Below the pieces are notes generated by a model, which did no database searches, was not told the DNA's origin, and saw only the letters and a program-made list of their open reading frames with translations. Positions 23,278 to 34,609 of a stretch of 64,000 nt of DNA are shown here, in pieces; within the stretch, counting starts at the first letter, position 1; the number at the start of each line of letters is the position of its first letter. This DNA is from Exophiala sp. HKRS030 (lineage: Eukaryota; Ascomycota; Eurotiomycetes; Chaetothyriales; Herpotrichiellaceae), in the NCBI GenBank assembly GCA_023897205.1, contig JAHWDD010000004.1, positions 4,464,001-4,528,000 of the forward strand, read 5' to 3'. Both the position numbers and the translations under genes were made by a program.

Positions 23278-24250
23278 ATGGCTTCCGGCTACGATCGTGC
23301 GCTTTCAGGTAAGTTGTTCATACAGTCAATTGGGGACGCAAGCTAACTTTCTGTAGTCTTCAGGTAATTTGTCTGCTTCTTCGTTCCTACATCAACTGAT
23401 CGATATAGTCCGGACGGCCATGTTTTTCAGGTCGAATATGCTCTGGAAGCAGTCAAGCGAGGTACATGCGCAGTCGGCGTCAAAGGGAAGGATATTGTAG
23501 TGCTGGGATGTGAGAAGAGATCAGCGATGAAGCTTCAAGATACCAGAATCACACCTTCAAAGATTGGTCTCATCGATACCCACGTCTGTCTAGCTTTCGC
23601 TGGTCTCAATGCGGACGCCAGAATATTGATCGACAAGGCGCGATTAGAGGCACAATCCCACAGACTGACGGTGGAGGATCCGGTCACGATTGAGTACATC
23701 ACCAAGTACGTCGCCGGTGTACAGCAAAGATACACTCAGAGCGGCGGTGTGAGACCTTTTGGTATCAGCACATTGATCATCGGCTTCGACAAGGGAGACA
23801 AGGAGCCCAAATTATACCAGACTGAGCCTTCTGGCATCTACTCAGCTTGGTCAGTATTTCGGATGGAATGACTTCTGTCATGTACTAATCTGTAGCAGGA
23901 AAGCCAATGCCATCGGACGATCGAGCAAGACGGTACGAGAGTTCCTCGAACGAAACCACAAGGACGACATGGACCGAGAAGCCACCATTGCATTGACGGT
24001 CAAGTCTCTCCTCGAAGTGGTCCAAACTGGTGCAAAGAATATTGAAATTGCCATCATGGCTCCTGGAAAGACCATTGAAATGTTGCCCTCGGAGCAGATC
24101 GAACAATACGTCAAAACGATTGAGGCGGAAAAGCAGGAAGAGCAGGCAAAGAAGAAGCCAGGAAGAGCTGCAGCTTCAGGTCCCGGCACCTCGACTCTAC
24201 CTACAAGACCAGTTGGTGAGGGTGAGGGTGAAGGCTCAGGGGACACCTGA
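23278..24250 (+). CDS. PRE6: 20S proteasome subunit alpha-4 (PSMA7/Pre6)
   Basis: This is a structural alpha-ring subunit of the 20S proteasome, 276 aa. There are four coding exons: 23278-23308, a 7-nt microexon 23357-23363 (TCTTCAG), 23409-23849 and 23899-24250. Joined, the start reads [20 protein letters not shown], the signature of alpha subunits; without the microexon the frame is lost. [11 protein letters not shown], the [17 protein letters not shown] segment (here [18 protein letters not shown]), [15 protein letters not shown] and [19 protein letters not shown] follow. The C-terminal tail is longer than the core fold, with a coiled Lys/Glu-rich part and a Gly-Glu repeat ([10 protein letters not shown]) encoded by GGTGAG repeats. 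The identification as alpha-4 rests on the N-terminal and [17 protein letters not shown] segments. Confidence 0.95.
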
Positions 24251-24466
24251 TGATCAGGTCACTTCGTACTTGTCCCTTTGCATGAGCGCCTGGAGTTCTG
24301 GTGATAAATGAAAACCAAGAAAGAAGTCTTTGATCATGGCATTTTTGTTTCTGCTTGCCCTACATTTTTAGAACAGCGGGAGAGTTTTTCCTTCTCCATG
24401 TGCTGTGCTCTGGGGGCATGAGGCGGAATTGTTCATCATTCATTTCGTCAATGTACCATATCGACA

Positions 24467-25054
24467 TTAACCAAGCTTCTCCGCCGCCTCTCTGACATCG
24501 AAGATGGTTCTTTGTTCTGGCTGTCGAACCCGTTCATCCTTGAGCATTCTGAATTCATTAGTCGAGGTCTCTTCGGAGCAACCAATACTAGAAACCACGT
24601 ACCTTGCATCCATCCTCGTGTCGTCGCTCTCAATTTTAAGTGCTGCCTGGGGCGTTTTGGCGTCTATCACGAAATGATTGTCACAATTCGGACAGTATTC
24701 GTCGCTAGTAGGAAGTCAGTATATGCAGATACACAAGATACAGACCTAGCTTATTAATAGCATGGCTCTTGTCTATGTCTGTACTTACCTCTCATCCCAA
24801 TCCCGGGTGTCTTTTCGAAATGCTTTGCGACACTTTTTGCAAATAAATGTCTATGTGAACTTGGGTATTAGTGCTAGCCTCTTTTCTGCTCAAGATGGGG
24901 CGAGACGAAATGAACTTGGAATCGCTCATAGTACCATATCAAAAGTTTGTAAGAGTGGATGAGATTCTTGCTCGGCATGGCATTCTGCACAGTCAAACCA
25001 TTTTTTGCCTGATCGAGGAGTCAGTGAAAACTGAATGTCAGGAGAAGGGCGAAT
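24467..25054 (-). CDS. CHY/RING-like zinc-finger protein, 5' end unresolved
   Basis: Four minus-strand exons join in frame: 25054-24935, 24850 to about 24791, about 24712 to 24606, and a last exon ending at 24467. They encode IRPSPDIQFSLTPRSGKKWF, then DCAECHAEQESHPL, FICKKCRKAFRKD, DEYCPNCDNHFVID and a tail MLKDERVRQPEQ...DVREAAEKLG. The CX2CH...CX2C...CX2CX2H pattern resembles the C-terminal zinc ribbons of the CHY-finger family (PF05495 type); the N-terminal CHY part is not present in the visible exons. The first exon is not certain. The nearest upstream ATG (about 25107) reads MPKFR then stops, although homologous proteins, as I recall them, have a similar PKFR before IRPSPD. No GT donor fits between them. 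The role is unknown; a zinc-binding adaptor is plausible. Confidence 0.65.
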
Positions 25055-25651
25055 CTGGATATGGGGAAAAGCACATACAGCATGCACTCCTTATCGAAAC
25101 TTGGGCATTTAAAATATGTTTACTGATCGAGAGATGGATGTTAGTGCTTCTGCTCCTTTTTATATCCGATCTGTAGAGATGGCGAGCGAGTTTTGACGAG
25201 GCTTTTTGTCAGGGGTTGCCGTTCAGAGGGTTGCCTTACCACATAGTGGTGTTGTCTTGGTTTCGAATTCAAAATTTCAATTGACGTGCGAAAGTCGTGG
25301 GCACAATGTAGATTCCCAATCCGTAGTTGCTACCAAGAACCCCCCGGTCAGATTATCAGGGATGTTTGTTGTCGTTGTCGACAAATGTTGAAATGATACT
25401 CTCCGTACTCCGCTCTACGATGGAAATACGAGTCATGACTTTTGGTCAGGTGACCTCGATTCAAGTCATGAGATTTGAAAGTACGAGTATGAGCAGACAT
25501 TCAATTCATTCCCTCTCTCAATCTTCGAACGTGCACATACCCTCGCACGAACGCTACCTCTAATACTATGAGTAAATATTGGCTGTGTGCCATGTTGCCA
25601 TCGACGAGAACACGACCACCTAAGGATATGCCATCAAAAGAGGGAAGCAAA
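25055..25651. other. intergenic; promoter and unresolved 5' exon of the zinc-finger gene
   Basis: The missing start of the zinc-finger gene should lie in the first 150-250 bp. A TACGAGTA word is at 25482-25489. The 3' end of the dioxygenase gene adjoins at 25651, so the two minus-strand genes run in tandem. Confidence 0.5.
25156..25164 (-). promoter_or_regulatory. candidate TATA box (TATAAAAAG) of the zinc-finger gene
   Basis: On the minus strand TATAAAAAG stands about 50 bp ahead of the MPKFR ATG and about 100 bp ahead of the first secure exon. Spacing fits a core promoter, but there is no transcript evidence. Confidence 0.4.
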
Positions 25652-26801
25652 TCACCAGAGGTCACCAGTCCTCCTTCCTCTGTTGGGATGTAGCCATTCC
25701 ATCGCACTCTTGAGGTTGACCCAGCCGAGAAAAGGTCTTGAGAGACCGTATCCCACCTTCTCCTGCATCCACTCGGGCAACTCGCGAACCTTCTCGACCG
25801 GATTGATCAAGTACTGATTTTCTTCCTGTCTCAGCCAACCTCTCGTCATGAAGGTGCTGTACACGAGGCGCTCTTCCGGATGAATCTCGCCGTTCTCATC
25901 TGGTTGATCTGTCTTATTAGCACTGCCTCCGTGGAAGCAACCACTCAAGACCATGAAACCATCACCAGGTTCGAGTTCGGCATAAAAAGTTTGGCTTTCT
26001 TCTGGAGGTCCAGCGGCATAGTCCCACAAATGTGAACCTGGGATGAACCGCGTTGCACCATTACGCTTGGTGGTCTTCTTCCCTGCCACGAAGAACCCGA
26101 TACCTGCATCACGACCCGTCACGTGTTCTGCCGTTGCAGGTTGATAAACATGATGGATCGCATCATCACGATGTAACGCTTGATCCCGTGCGCCCGGATT
26201 GATACTGAAAACAATGGTGTTGTTCAATTGTGGTCGAGATACCGACGCTTCGTTCTTGCCGCCAATCTACTATGGGTCAGTATCGAGGGCAGCCTTCTCG
26301 AATATCAACAACATACCCAATTATATTTCAATGTGCTTGATAGCAATGCATCTGTCACCCCTGTCCAGAGTGGATGACCGAAAATGCGATCGGCAAAGGT
26401 TCTCGACTTTGTGACAAGTCCAAATGCTCTTCGAGTTTCTGCTGGGAAAAAGTCGCCTACAGGTACATTTGTATCAGGGCAGCTGAGATGCTTGTGATGA
26501 GATTTCCAGGAACATTACTAAACATACCATCACCCCAAGCTGTATCCTTTTCTAGCTCCGGCCGAGTATCCCTTTCTATGCGCGCCAACTCATCTTGATC
26601 CAGTACGTTGCGAATGACCACTCCGCCAGCAACTCTGATAGCCTCTACCAGATCTTCAACCGTGGCACTCGCGGCATTAAAGATCTTGACCTCGGGTAAT
26701 GGCGAAGCTGGAGATTTGAGCTCATCATCCATTATGAAGCCATTTGTGCTGTCAATGGCCTTCGCTGCAGGCACGGGGGCTTCGACGGCCGAGGGTGCCA
26801 T
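25652..26801 (-). CDS. PhyH-family Fe(II)/2-oxoglutarate dioxygenase
   Basis: The 342-aa protein has three exons (26801-26528, 26456-26317, 26266-25652) that close in frame. The phytanoyl-CoA dioxygenase fold is indicated by the iron ligands His170 and Asp172 (ALHRDDAIHH) and His250 (LSGCFHGGSANKT), and by the NGATRFIPGSHLWD and AELEPGDGFMVL segments. Fungal relatives hydroxylate, desaturate or form endoperoxides on secondary metabolites such as fumitremorgins and meroterpenoids; others are generic. The start MAPSAVEAPVPAAKAI is soluble, without a peroxisomal C-terminal SKL. Its neighbour on the same strand is an UNC93-like transporter, and an amidase, a regulator and a PKS follow within 17 kb, which suggests a tailoring role. 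The substrate cannot be read from sequence. Confidence 0.88.
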
Positions 26802-27556
26802 CCTGAAAGTGATCGAGCAACAAACGACGATATGTCCCACAACCACAGTTTTATTGAGAACTTGCAGCAGCAGCTTGATATGATGTAAAATCAAATGATG
26901 ACATTGTCCTTTAAATATTTCGACACTCGTATATCGAAGGCATAAACCACGTTCCAAAGACTCTTTCAGGGATGTGGAAATCTCTCCTGCCCGATTTGGG
27001 TTTGCCGCGCTTCCAGACTGATAGAGTACGTGATCGGCTCCATCAGCATACGAAAGAAGTCTCACGTCTGCTGCGAACTTTATAAACGCAACAATGGATT
27101 GAATTAACGCACGGTGCAATGCGACTATTCTGGCAAGAGAGAATCCGGCCAGCGCTTATCATATCCTGTGGATGCGGGGATGAGCAGGCTCATCAATCTA
27201 AGCGCCAAGTCGATGTGAGAGGGCAACGCCTTACCCGTACTACTTTTCTTGATAGAGTGGAATCGATCGTCTTGGTCGAAAATGGAAAGAGAGATGCGGG
27301 CATTGCGAAACACTAACGACTCATCAGCCTTGCCGGATCGGTTCATCTCTTAAGACTTTAAACATCCTCATTGGGCGTCCAGGACTATAAACATGAGCGA
27401 AATATCCTCGAATCACGTCTCATTTCAAGGGTATTCCCTATCTACGAACTTGTCCTGCGGTTGTGTTTGTCCTCGACAATACCACAGGGGAATAGTGTGG
27501 GAAATCTCATCCTTGGTGCCTCCTGAGAACTTCGCCCATCCGGCCATATTTTCCGC
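26802..27556. other. intergenic, no gene seen
   Basis: This is the promoter region of the dioxygenase and the 3' region of the transporter gene. It contains only short frames without family features. Confidence 0.5.
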
Positions 27557-29342
27557 TCAGACTTTCGAACCATGCGAAGTGCGACGACCAACTTCATTGA
27601 CTTCCATGGATCCCTTGGCTCCGGCAGAGACAGCTTTCTCGGCAATCAATTCCTTCTCATGTTCTCGTACAATCTGCTCCTCAGCAACCAGCCCCTCGAG
27701 CCGTGCCCGATCTTCCCATTTGTGAGGAACAATCACATTCTCTTCCAAGAAGTAGTTGGTTGGCTTCACTTGAGTCCAAATGATGGCCAGCAGGAAGCCC
27801 AGACCGACAGCATACAAGGTAAATTGGACGATCAATTGGTCGAGGTAGGAAACGTTCTTGGAGTCTAGCACAAAGGAAATGCACATTCCCAGTGCTGTGG
27901 TTCCCTTGAATAGTCTGTACGATTTGGTCAGTTCTTACAGGTTCGGTGTGGACTCGAGGATCTTGCGCTACTTACCCGCTCAGTCGCGAGCAGACCCGTG
28001 GGTCATTTGAAAGTGCTCCGAGTGTCCACTGCACGCAGATCTGGTACGTAGCATAGATGATGCCTAGCTCACTCATCAGAAGGAGTCAAACCTATCCGGA
28101 ATCCAACCATACCTTCTAGCAGATACAGAATGAAGCCAGCCCCAAAGGCACTGTCGGACCAGTCAACACCTGGAGGAGTGTTCTTCTGCCTGTTGACATC
28201 GTTCTTGACGATCCATGCTGCCAGGCCCGCGTTCGTGGCAAGGCACAGAGTACCCATGATACAAGTTCCTACCATACCACGAACACGTCGAGATTTGATG
28301 CGGTTAGTGTCCATGACGAAGGCCAACATAAGAGGACATGGCATCATGATGAACTGGAAGAGAACATTGTTGAGCGACCGGGTTCTCAGGTTGAAATAGT
28401 AAGCGTTGATGCTGGAAAGAAGGGCCTGAGAGTCGTTAGACGTTGTGCCTGTAGAGGTAAGTTGTGCTGCTTACCAAGTTCATTTCGGCCACAAAGATGC
28501 CAGGGATCAGCATCAGAATCCGCCAATCTGTGAAGAGGTTGATAAGGCCCCGTATTTCCTCCATGACATTGGGGTCGTTGAAGATGGCAATATGCGTCCC
28601 ATCATCTCGCACCACTTTCTTTGGATCGATAATGAAAAAGAAGGCGATTAAAATAGCCATGCACATGATCACGATGCTTAACAATGGGCATCAGCACCAA
28701 GCCGGCATCGAAGCATGAATCTTACTTACAAGACAGAGTACACTGCGTTCGAGACTCCGGTCGACTCAGTCTGGTGGAAGTTGACTCCGAAGGCGATCAA
28801 ACTACCAACTGTGCCTCCGAAACTCGTAAAGACCCATTGCCAGGTAATGAACAGTGCTTTCTCATCCTCCTGGGCATATGCAAATTGAATGAAACCGGAT
28901 GCAGTCCACAGGCAGCCCGCAGTCACCCCAAGAATGGCACCTCCTAGATAAGGAAACCAATTATGGCCTTCACGGTCAAAGTACCAAAGGCCTCCAACGT
29001 AAAGCGGATAGCCGACTGCGCCGAACATCATGGTGATTTTGGGACCACAGATATTCAGAATTGCGCCGCCAATCCAACCAAAAAGACAGAACAGACCGTA
29101 AAGCACAGCATTGGTGGTTGAAGCAACTGTCTGGGAACTCGGCCTTCCTCCACCGGCACCGAGACCGGTAAGGGCGAGATAGATCCCCGGCAAACAGAAA
29201 AGGATGCTGGTCCCATGGTCAATATCCCTCGAAAACACGCGGTTCATCAGGTCGGAACTCACGCTCCCACGACAAAGTTCTGATTGATGGGTCGATTGAG
29301 CCGGAACTTGCCCGTTCCCAAGGAGGGTTCCATGAACTTCAT
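27557..29342 (-). CDS. UNC93-like (DUF895) major facilitator membrane protein
   Basis: The 505-aa protein is spread over six exons: 29342-29263, 29206-28730, 28676-28475, 28425-28113, 28063-27976 and 27914-27557. It begins MKFMEPSLGTGKFRLNRPIN and contains about eleven hydrophobic helices. These include ILFCLPGIYLALTGLGAGGG, NAVLYGLFCLFGWIGGAILN, MMFGAVGYPLYVGGLWYF and IVQFTLYAVGLGFLLAIIW. The order of LTGLGAGGG, then NICGPK, then GYPLYVGGLWYF, is what I know from fungal UNC93-like/DUF895 proteins. The C terminus is a charged cytosolic tail rich in Glu. Members are presumed transporters of unknown cargo at the plasma membrane or in endosomes. It is divergent from the amidase gene (1.27 kb apart) and in tandem with the dioxygenase. 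Confidence 0.85.
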
Positions 29343-30616
29343 GGCTGATATGATGGAGTTATTTGCAAGTTCACAATCCGAAATGATTCAGCGCCTGTTT
29401 TAAGCAGGTAGAGAGTGACAAAGGCCAACACGGGAAGAGAGTGATCTTCTCCGGTTTTATACATGTTTTCCATGCCAATGAAGGTTTCTCAGGGTGTCAT
29501 CTCACGGAGGTTGCGCTCATTGCCGATGCACAAGTCGCAGGCTAATCACCCCGACCAGGTAGGTTATCAAGGAACGCATCCCTGCTGAGCCAATCCGAAT
29601 AGCTGACGGGCACTGTTATCATGCCTTTTATGTGGGTCCGAGAGATGATCTTTGGCCGTCTAGTGTCCCGTCGACAAGTTGGGGTACAAGAGATCAACAC
29701 ATGTCCAACAGGAGTTCCGAGCATCTGTCCGTCGTCGAGAGACCGCCCTCTCTCTATTCAAGGTAGAAGACGTGAGTTACTAAAGAGGCTGCTGCAATTA
29801 GAGCTAGGGTACGATTTAGTGGTCGATGTCGCTGTTCTCAGCTTCCGACACAGAGACCCAGGCACGCGCATCTCGCAATCGACCCTTCACAGCCTTCGGG
29901 ATAAGAGTGATAACGCTGAGTTCCGAGTTCCGTTGTGCGGGGAGAAAGCTGTCGCTAGCTTTGGTGTTTAGTGAGGCTGGGCAGATGACTGCGTATCACA
30001 TCGTCTTCTATCGATGCTCGCCTGCAACAATTCCTTGTCTGCGATAGCGAGTCCCGAAGAGCAGCAGGGGTAAGGGCCAATCAGCCCAAGTCTCTAATCT
30101 CGCTGGTCGACAATGACACAGCAGTAGAGACTAAGGCGTCAAGAATGCAATAACACATCTCTCTTGCCTATTCAAGCCGTCAGCTCGTACGGCAGTGATG
30201 ATCGACATCGACGATGTATTTGCCATGCCACACCTTGGGCGTGAGTATCCTTATCTCAGCTCCTGGCATATGCATGTCACGATGATGGTGGTGATGATGA
30301 TAAGGTATCAAAAGCACTACACGGAGTTGGACCGTGACGCTATACTCCGCATCTACAGCTTCAATCTACCTTGTTAAGGCTGGTGTCCGGCGACCAGGCC
30401 CGTTCGCAACCAACCCTCAGACCAAAGTCTGAGAGCACTTACTGTGTCACTTGCTGTTTTGAAGATTAACACCGGCTCTGTGGCGATTGCTGCAGGTTTG
30501 ACTCGGTACGCGAGGAACAACTCATCCACAGGAGACCGAGCCAGTGCATTCTTACCTTCACAGGGTCATCGGGGTTCTTGTCTTGTCGATAGTAACATCT
30601 TTGGAGCATAATCACA
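29343..30616. other. divergent promoter region between transporter and amidase, no gene seen
   Basis: This 1.27-kb stretch separates the transporter gene (minus) from the amidase gene (plus). No protein-like frame was found; short GATGATG/GGTGATGATG runs occur near 30270-30305. If the two genes are co-regulated, shared regulator sites should be here. Confidence 0.5.
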
Positions 30617-32405
30617 ATGGTTCTTGCACGTTGGGAAGAGCGGGCGAAAAGCGCCAGGGACTTTCGCGACGAGACTTTGAGCAAAGTCGACCCACCGTTT
30701 AACCCTCTCCCCGATCCTCTGCCAGTGTCGTCTCAAGAACTGCCAAAGAAATATCTGAGTCCCAGAGAATATGAGCTTACCCAGAATTATGATGCTATTG
30801 AGCTCCTAGAGATGTTGCTTGTTAAGAAAGTCACTTCCGAAGAATTGACTCGAGCATTCCTGCGTCGAGCAGCACTCGCACAGTATGCCGTATGGATTGA
30901 AGAGCCTTCTAACTTCGATATTCATGTATACTGAGATACATTGCAGGTCAACTGCGTGACAGAGCTAATGTGGGATGAAGCAATTGAGCGTGCCAAATAT
31001 CTTGACTCGCTTCCTGAGCCCATCGGGCCGCTTCATGGGCTTCCGATCTCAGTCAGTACGAATCGATGTCTGGAGCGATGCTCCGGGAGCTTCCTCTGAT
31101 GGCTTGTATTGACTTTTGCAGGTCAAAGAACATCATGGTCTCAAGGGGAAGACCTGTCACGCTTCATATGTCGCCTGGATCGGGGAGGATTCGCTCCCTA
31201 GCTCGCTGAATGACTATCTGTACAACGCTGGCTGCGTTTACTATGTTCGGACAACGGGCCCACAGACGCTCATGGCGCTTGAATGCAACAATAACATCTA
31301 CGGTCGAACGGTTAACCCCTGGAACCGAAATTTGACCTGCGGTGGCAGCAGTGGTGGTGAAGGTGCTCTCGTCGGCTTTAGAGGAAGTGTCTGGGTGAGT
31401 AGCCGTGGCATAAGCCAAGTCTATGACAGGCTAACCACATAACAGGGCCTCGGCGGAGACATTGGAGGTTCCGTTCGTGCGCCAGCAAGCGATAACGGTG
31501 TATATGGATTTAAACCGACCTCTAGACGACTCTCACTGCAAGGGATGAAAGCCGCCAACAAGGGCAGGGAGTCGGTCATGGCGACATACGGCCCTCTCAC
31601 TCAATCTCGAGAAACAATCAATCTATTCATGAAAGTCATTCTCGACAATGAACCATGGCGCCATGATCCTTGGCTGACAGTCAAGCCATGGACGCCCGTG
31701 ACCTTGACAAAGCCGCTCAAGCTAGCCATTGAATGGTCTGATGGGGTTGTCAAGCCACATCCCCCTACAGTGAGAGGAATGAAGATTGTTGCCGACGCCT
31801 GCAAGGCCGCGGGCATGGAGGTAGTGGACTGGGAACCGTATCAACATGAAAGAGCTTGGGACATTGTGTCCCGATTGTACTTCCCTGACGGGGGCGAGGA
31901 CACGCTGGCTCCAATCAAGGATTCCGGAGAGCCCGTTCTTCCCCTCACCAAGTTCATCATCGATGAGCAGCCTCAAGTGAAGAAGCTTGACATTCACCAA
32001 TATTGGGAGCTCTGTAGCGAGCGAGACGCCTATCGTGAAGAACATGCGGAACATTGGAATAAGACGGCAGAATCTGGTAGGGAAGTGGACGTCATTCTCG
32101 CTCCAGTCACACCTGGTGCAGCTCCTCTTCATGACACGGCACGATACTGGCCATACACCAGCCATTGGAACTTGCTGGATTATCCTGCCGTCGTCTTTCC
32201 GGTCACTCATGTCGATGTCGAGAAGGACAAGAAGGAAGAAGGATACACCCCGATGAACGAGCAGGACAAGTACAACTACGATTTGTACGAACCAGAGAAG
32301 TGGGTCGGAGCCCCTGTCAGCTTGTGCATTGTGGGAAGAAGACAAATGGACGAAAAAGTCATGGCCGCGCTTGAGGCTGTCGAGAAGGCCATGGGCCGGA
32401 AGTAG
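30617..32405 (+). CDS. amidase-signature family enzyme (acetamidase/general amidase-like)
   Basis: The protein is 536 aa from four exons: 30617-30889, 30947-31051, 31122-31394 and 31446-32405. The Ser-cisSer-Lys catalytic triad is complete: Lys128 (SVKEHHGLKG), cis-Ser203 (LTCGGSSGGEGAL) and the nucleophile Ser226 (GLGGDIGGSVRAPA). The intron between exons 3 and 4 separates cis-Ser from the nucleophile. The start (MVLARWEERAKSARDFRDET) and LSPREYELT resemble fungal acetamidase-type enzymes (AmdS relatives), which hydrolyse small amides to ammonia and the acid. The C-terminal WVGAPVSLCIVGRRQMDEKV segment is typical of this subgroup. Either a nitrogen-scavenging role or amide cleavage of a metabolite is possible. 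A Zn2Cys6 regulator gene begins 333 bp downstream on the same strand. Confidence 0.92.
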
Positions 32406-32737
32406 TACAAGCGAGGTGTAACTGGGTACCTGATGTGCTGGCGCTGATATAGTTGATAGTGTATGAGCCTGTGTTGGTATACATCTCTCCGTCGCTTGAT
32501 ATACTGTACTCGTAATCGCACGCGTACTCGTATGGCCTTTAGTTATCGGCACCATTCGGGAAACCTGCCGAGTTCCAGCGACCGATAAGACCCCCGCATC
32601 ACGTGCCGAGACTCTTATCTGTTTTCCGCGGTTATCAAAAAATGGTCCCAACTGAATGTCCCTCCATCCTTAACATCTCGTTATCATTCCCACTTCTACA
32701 AGCTTTTCACACGAGGCATGTCTAAGGTCCAAGGAAA
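32406..32737. other. short intergenic region ahead of the second Zn2Cys6 gene
   Basis: No gene seen. Two TACTCGTA words lie close together, at 32507-32514 and 32525-32532, about 210-230 bp before the regulator start. Confidence 0.5.
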
Positions 32738-34609
32738 ATGTCGGTGACAGTCTGCGCACCATCGCCACCCGGTCCAGTCAGCCAGCGGAGGAATCTGGCC
32801 GGCAAAAGGACAAATTCACTGGGATGGGCCAAGACCGATTGTCACACTTGTGCCGAAAAGCAACGCATCTGCGATCGTCGTCGCCCCAAATGCAGCGCTT
32901 GTCTCGAAGACGGTGGGATATGCGGCGGCTATATCCAAGCGTTGAATTGGGAGCGAGGGACTCTTCGACTGGGCACATCGAAATTTAAATCAGCCGCTCA
33001 GAGAAAGTCCTCGCCCGAAGAAACTTCGCCGACCCCGTCACAGTCCCAGTCTCAGCCGCCATTGCCCCAGCCATCGGCATTCGTCTTTGTCGACCAGACA
33101 CAGTCGTCAGAGAAGCCGAGGAAGAAGGCGCGCAAGAATTCAAAGTCAAGCATGTCGATCGCGACCCCGCTGGACCGGTCTGCGCGCTCGTCCGTGTCAT
33201 CGACGTGGAACTCTGTCGGTCCGGCGTCCCCTTCGACACCTTGGTCTCTGACAAAAAGCACGACGCCGCTCTCGACGACATACGAATCGCACTCCGACGC
33301 CGTCCTGTCCTTGTCTCCTCGAGTGTCACGGCCACCGGTGGAGGACGCGTTGGCCTTTTTCCACTCCCGCTTTTCCAAAACCACACTCACCTGGGACGTG
33401 CCCGTCAACCCGTGGCAAGCGGCGCTTCCTCAGATTCACGACGGTGTGCCCTGCGTGCTCTACGCGGCAATCGCACTCGCCCAACGGCAACAGGCACATT
33501 TATGCAACAGAGCCGAGGGCCTCGGCGTACTCAATCTCAAGGCGAAAGCGCTGTCGGTTTTCGCGACTCACCTCAACGACCTCTCCTTCGAATCGGCCAT
33601 CTCGACGACCCTGTTACTGATAGCCTTGGACTATGCCGAGTCCGGGGTGTCCAACTGGACGATCCACCTCCGCGGGGCTCTCAACGTCCTGGAGTCCAGC
33701 GGCGGCATACGGGTGGCCGAGTCACGACAGAACCTCCGAAGCCAGATCGCGATGCTACTGTGGTACGACGTCACCGCGGCCATGCTGTCGCGTTGTCCGC
33801 CAATATTCCCCCGGCGGTACCTCGAGTCGTTGATGTCGTGGCAGCGCGAGACGGAATGGAGCATGCTCGGACTCAACGGGCTCCCGGACGGGATGTTTCT
33901 CGACATGTACGACCTGGCCATTGCGGCGGCGCACCCCGACGCCATCTCGGCCGAGGCCATCACGGCATTCGAAGTGAGGATACTAGGGGCGTTCCCTGGA
34001 GACCGGGAAAACAGACTGCTCGACGCCATGTCACGGGTCTGGAAGCTGGGGTTGTTGCTGTACTGTCAGCGGGTGTTGGTTCCTTTTGTCCGTGACGGTG
34101 TCGATTTACCCACGACACGGTCGACGACGGTCGATCCAGAGTCACCATCACCTCCCGCCGCTGTGATGGCGTTTGGTATCGGAGGATCTCGGCAGAGCCC
34201 ACGACAACTCGCCCTCGAGATTTTGGGGATTGTCGCCGATTTACCTCCAGACAGCAACTTTCAGAAACAATGTTTGCTCCCGATCATACTGGCCTCGGTC
34301 GAAGTGCCCAACCCGTATCTACCGTACCGCCGAGTCGCCATCGATTATTGTGTACGGTGGAAGGAGAGGACGGGCATGTGGATCTTCGACTCGGCTTTGG
34401 AGTTCATGAGTGGCGTATGGTCGAGGAATGATACGACCAAGAAGGAGAAGATGATGCCAGATGGAAGTGCCGGTGGTGGTGACGATGTTGATGATCATGA
34501 CGACGATGACATCCGAAACATTGTTATGGGTGAGCATGAAGCAGTTATAAACGTGCCGTGGACCGATGTATACCCAAGGGGACTTGAGTATGGTTTCTTA
34601 TTCGGTTGA
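32738..34609 (+). CDS. Zn(II)2Cys6 transcription factor with fungal_trans_2-like domain
   Basis: This is an intronless 623-aa regulator. The zinc cluster lies at residues 35-62: CHTCAEKQRICDRRRPKC then SAC and LEDGGIC, a CX2CX6CX6CX2CX6C spacing. A Ser/Gln/Pro-rich linker with a basic patch (KPRKKARKNSK, possible nuclear localisation signal) follows. The region from about 230 holds the helical regulatory part, with VLYAAIALAQRQQ, SAISTTLLLIALDYAES and SNWTIHLRGALNVL, which fits the Fungal_trans_2 (PF11951) type. Near the C terminus there is an acidic run of Asp (GGDDVDDHDDDD). The coding region is GC-rich, so long overlapping frames occur, but this frame alone carries family motifs. It faces the PKS gene tail-to-tail, with 1.8 kb between; a role as cluster regulator is an inference from position. 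Confidence 0.88.
   Translation: MSVTVCAPSPPGPVSQRRNLAGKRTNSLGWAKTDCHTCAEKQRICDRRRPKCSACLEDGGICGGYIQALNWERGTLRLGTSKFKSAAQRKSSPEETSPTPSQSQSQPPLPQPSAFVFVDQTQSSEKPRKKARKNSKSSMSIATPLDRSARSSVSSTWNSVGPASPSTPWSLTKSTTPLSTTYESHSDAVLSLSPRVSRPPVEDALAFFHSRFSKTTLTWDVPVNPWQAALPQIHDGVPCVLYAAIALAQRQQAHLCNRAEGLGVLNLKAKALSVFATHLNDLSFESAISTTLLLIALDYAESGVSNWTIHLRGALNVLESSGGIRVAESRQNLRSQIAMLLWYDVTAAMLSRCPPIFPRRYLESLMSWQRETEWSMLGLNGLPDGMFLDMYDLAIAAAHPDAISAEAITAFEVRILGAFPGDRENRLLDAMSRVWKLGLLLYCQRVLVPFVRDGVDLPTTRSTTVDPESPSPPAAVMAFGIGGSRQSPRQLALEILGIVADLPPDSNFQKQCLLPIILASVEVPNPYLPYRRVAIDYCVRWKERTGMWIFDSALEFMSGVWSRNDTTKKEKMMPDGSAGGGDDVDDHDDDDIRNIVMGEHEAVINVPWTDVYPRGLEYGFLFG

Noticed and set aside
31722..32651. A 309-codon minus-strand frame
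   Set aside because: It is antisense to the amidase, without recognisable domains.
33205..34095. A 296-codon plus-strand frame rich in Arg and Pro
   Set aside because: It overlaps the Zn2Cys6 regulator in another frame; composition is that of an out-of-frame GC-rich reading, and the regulator frame has the zinc cluster.
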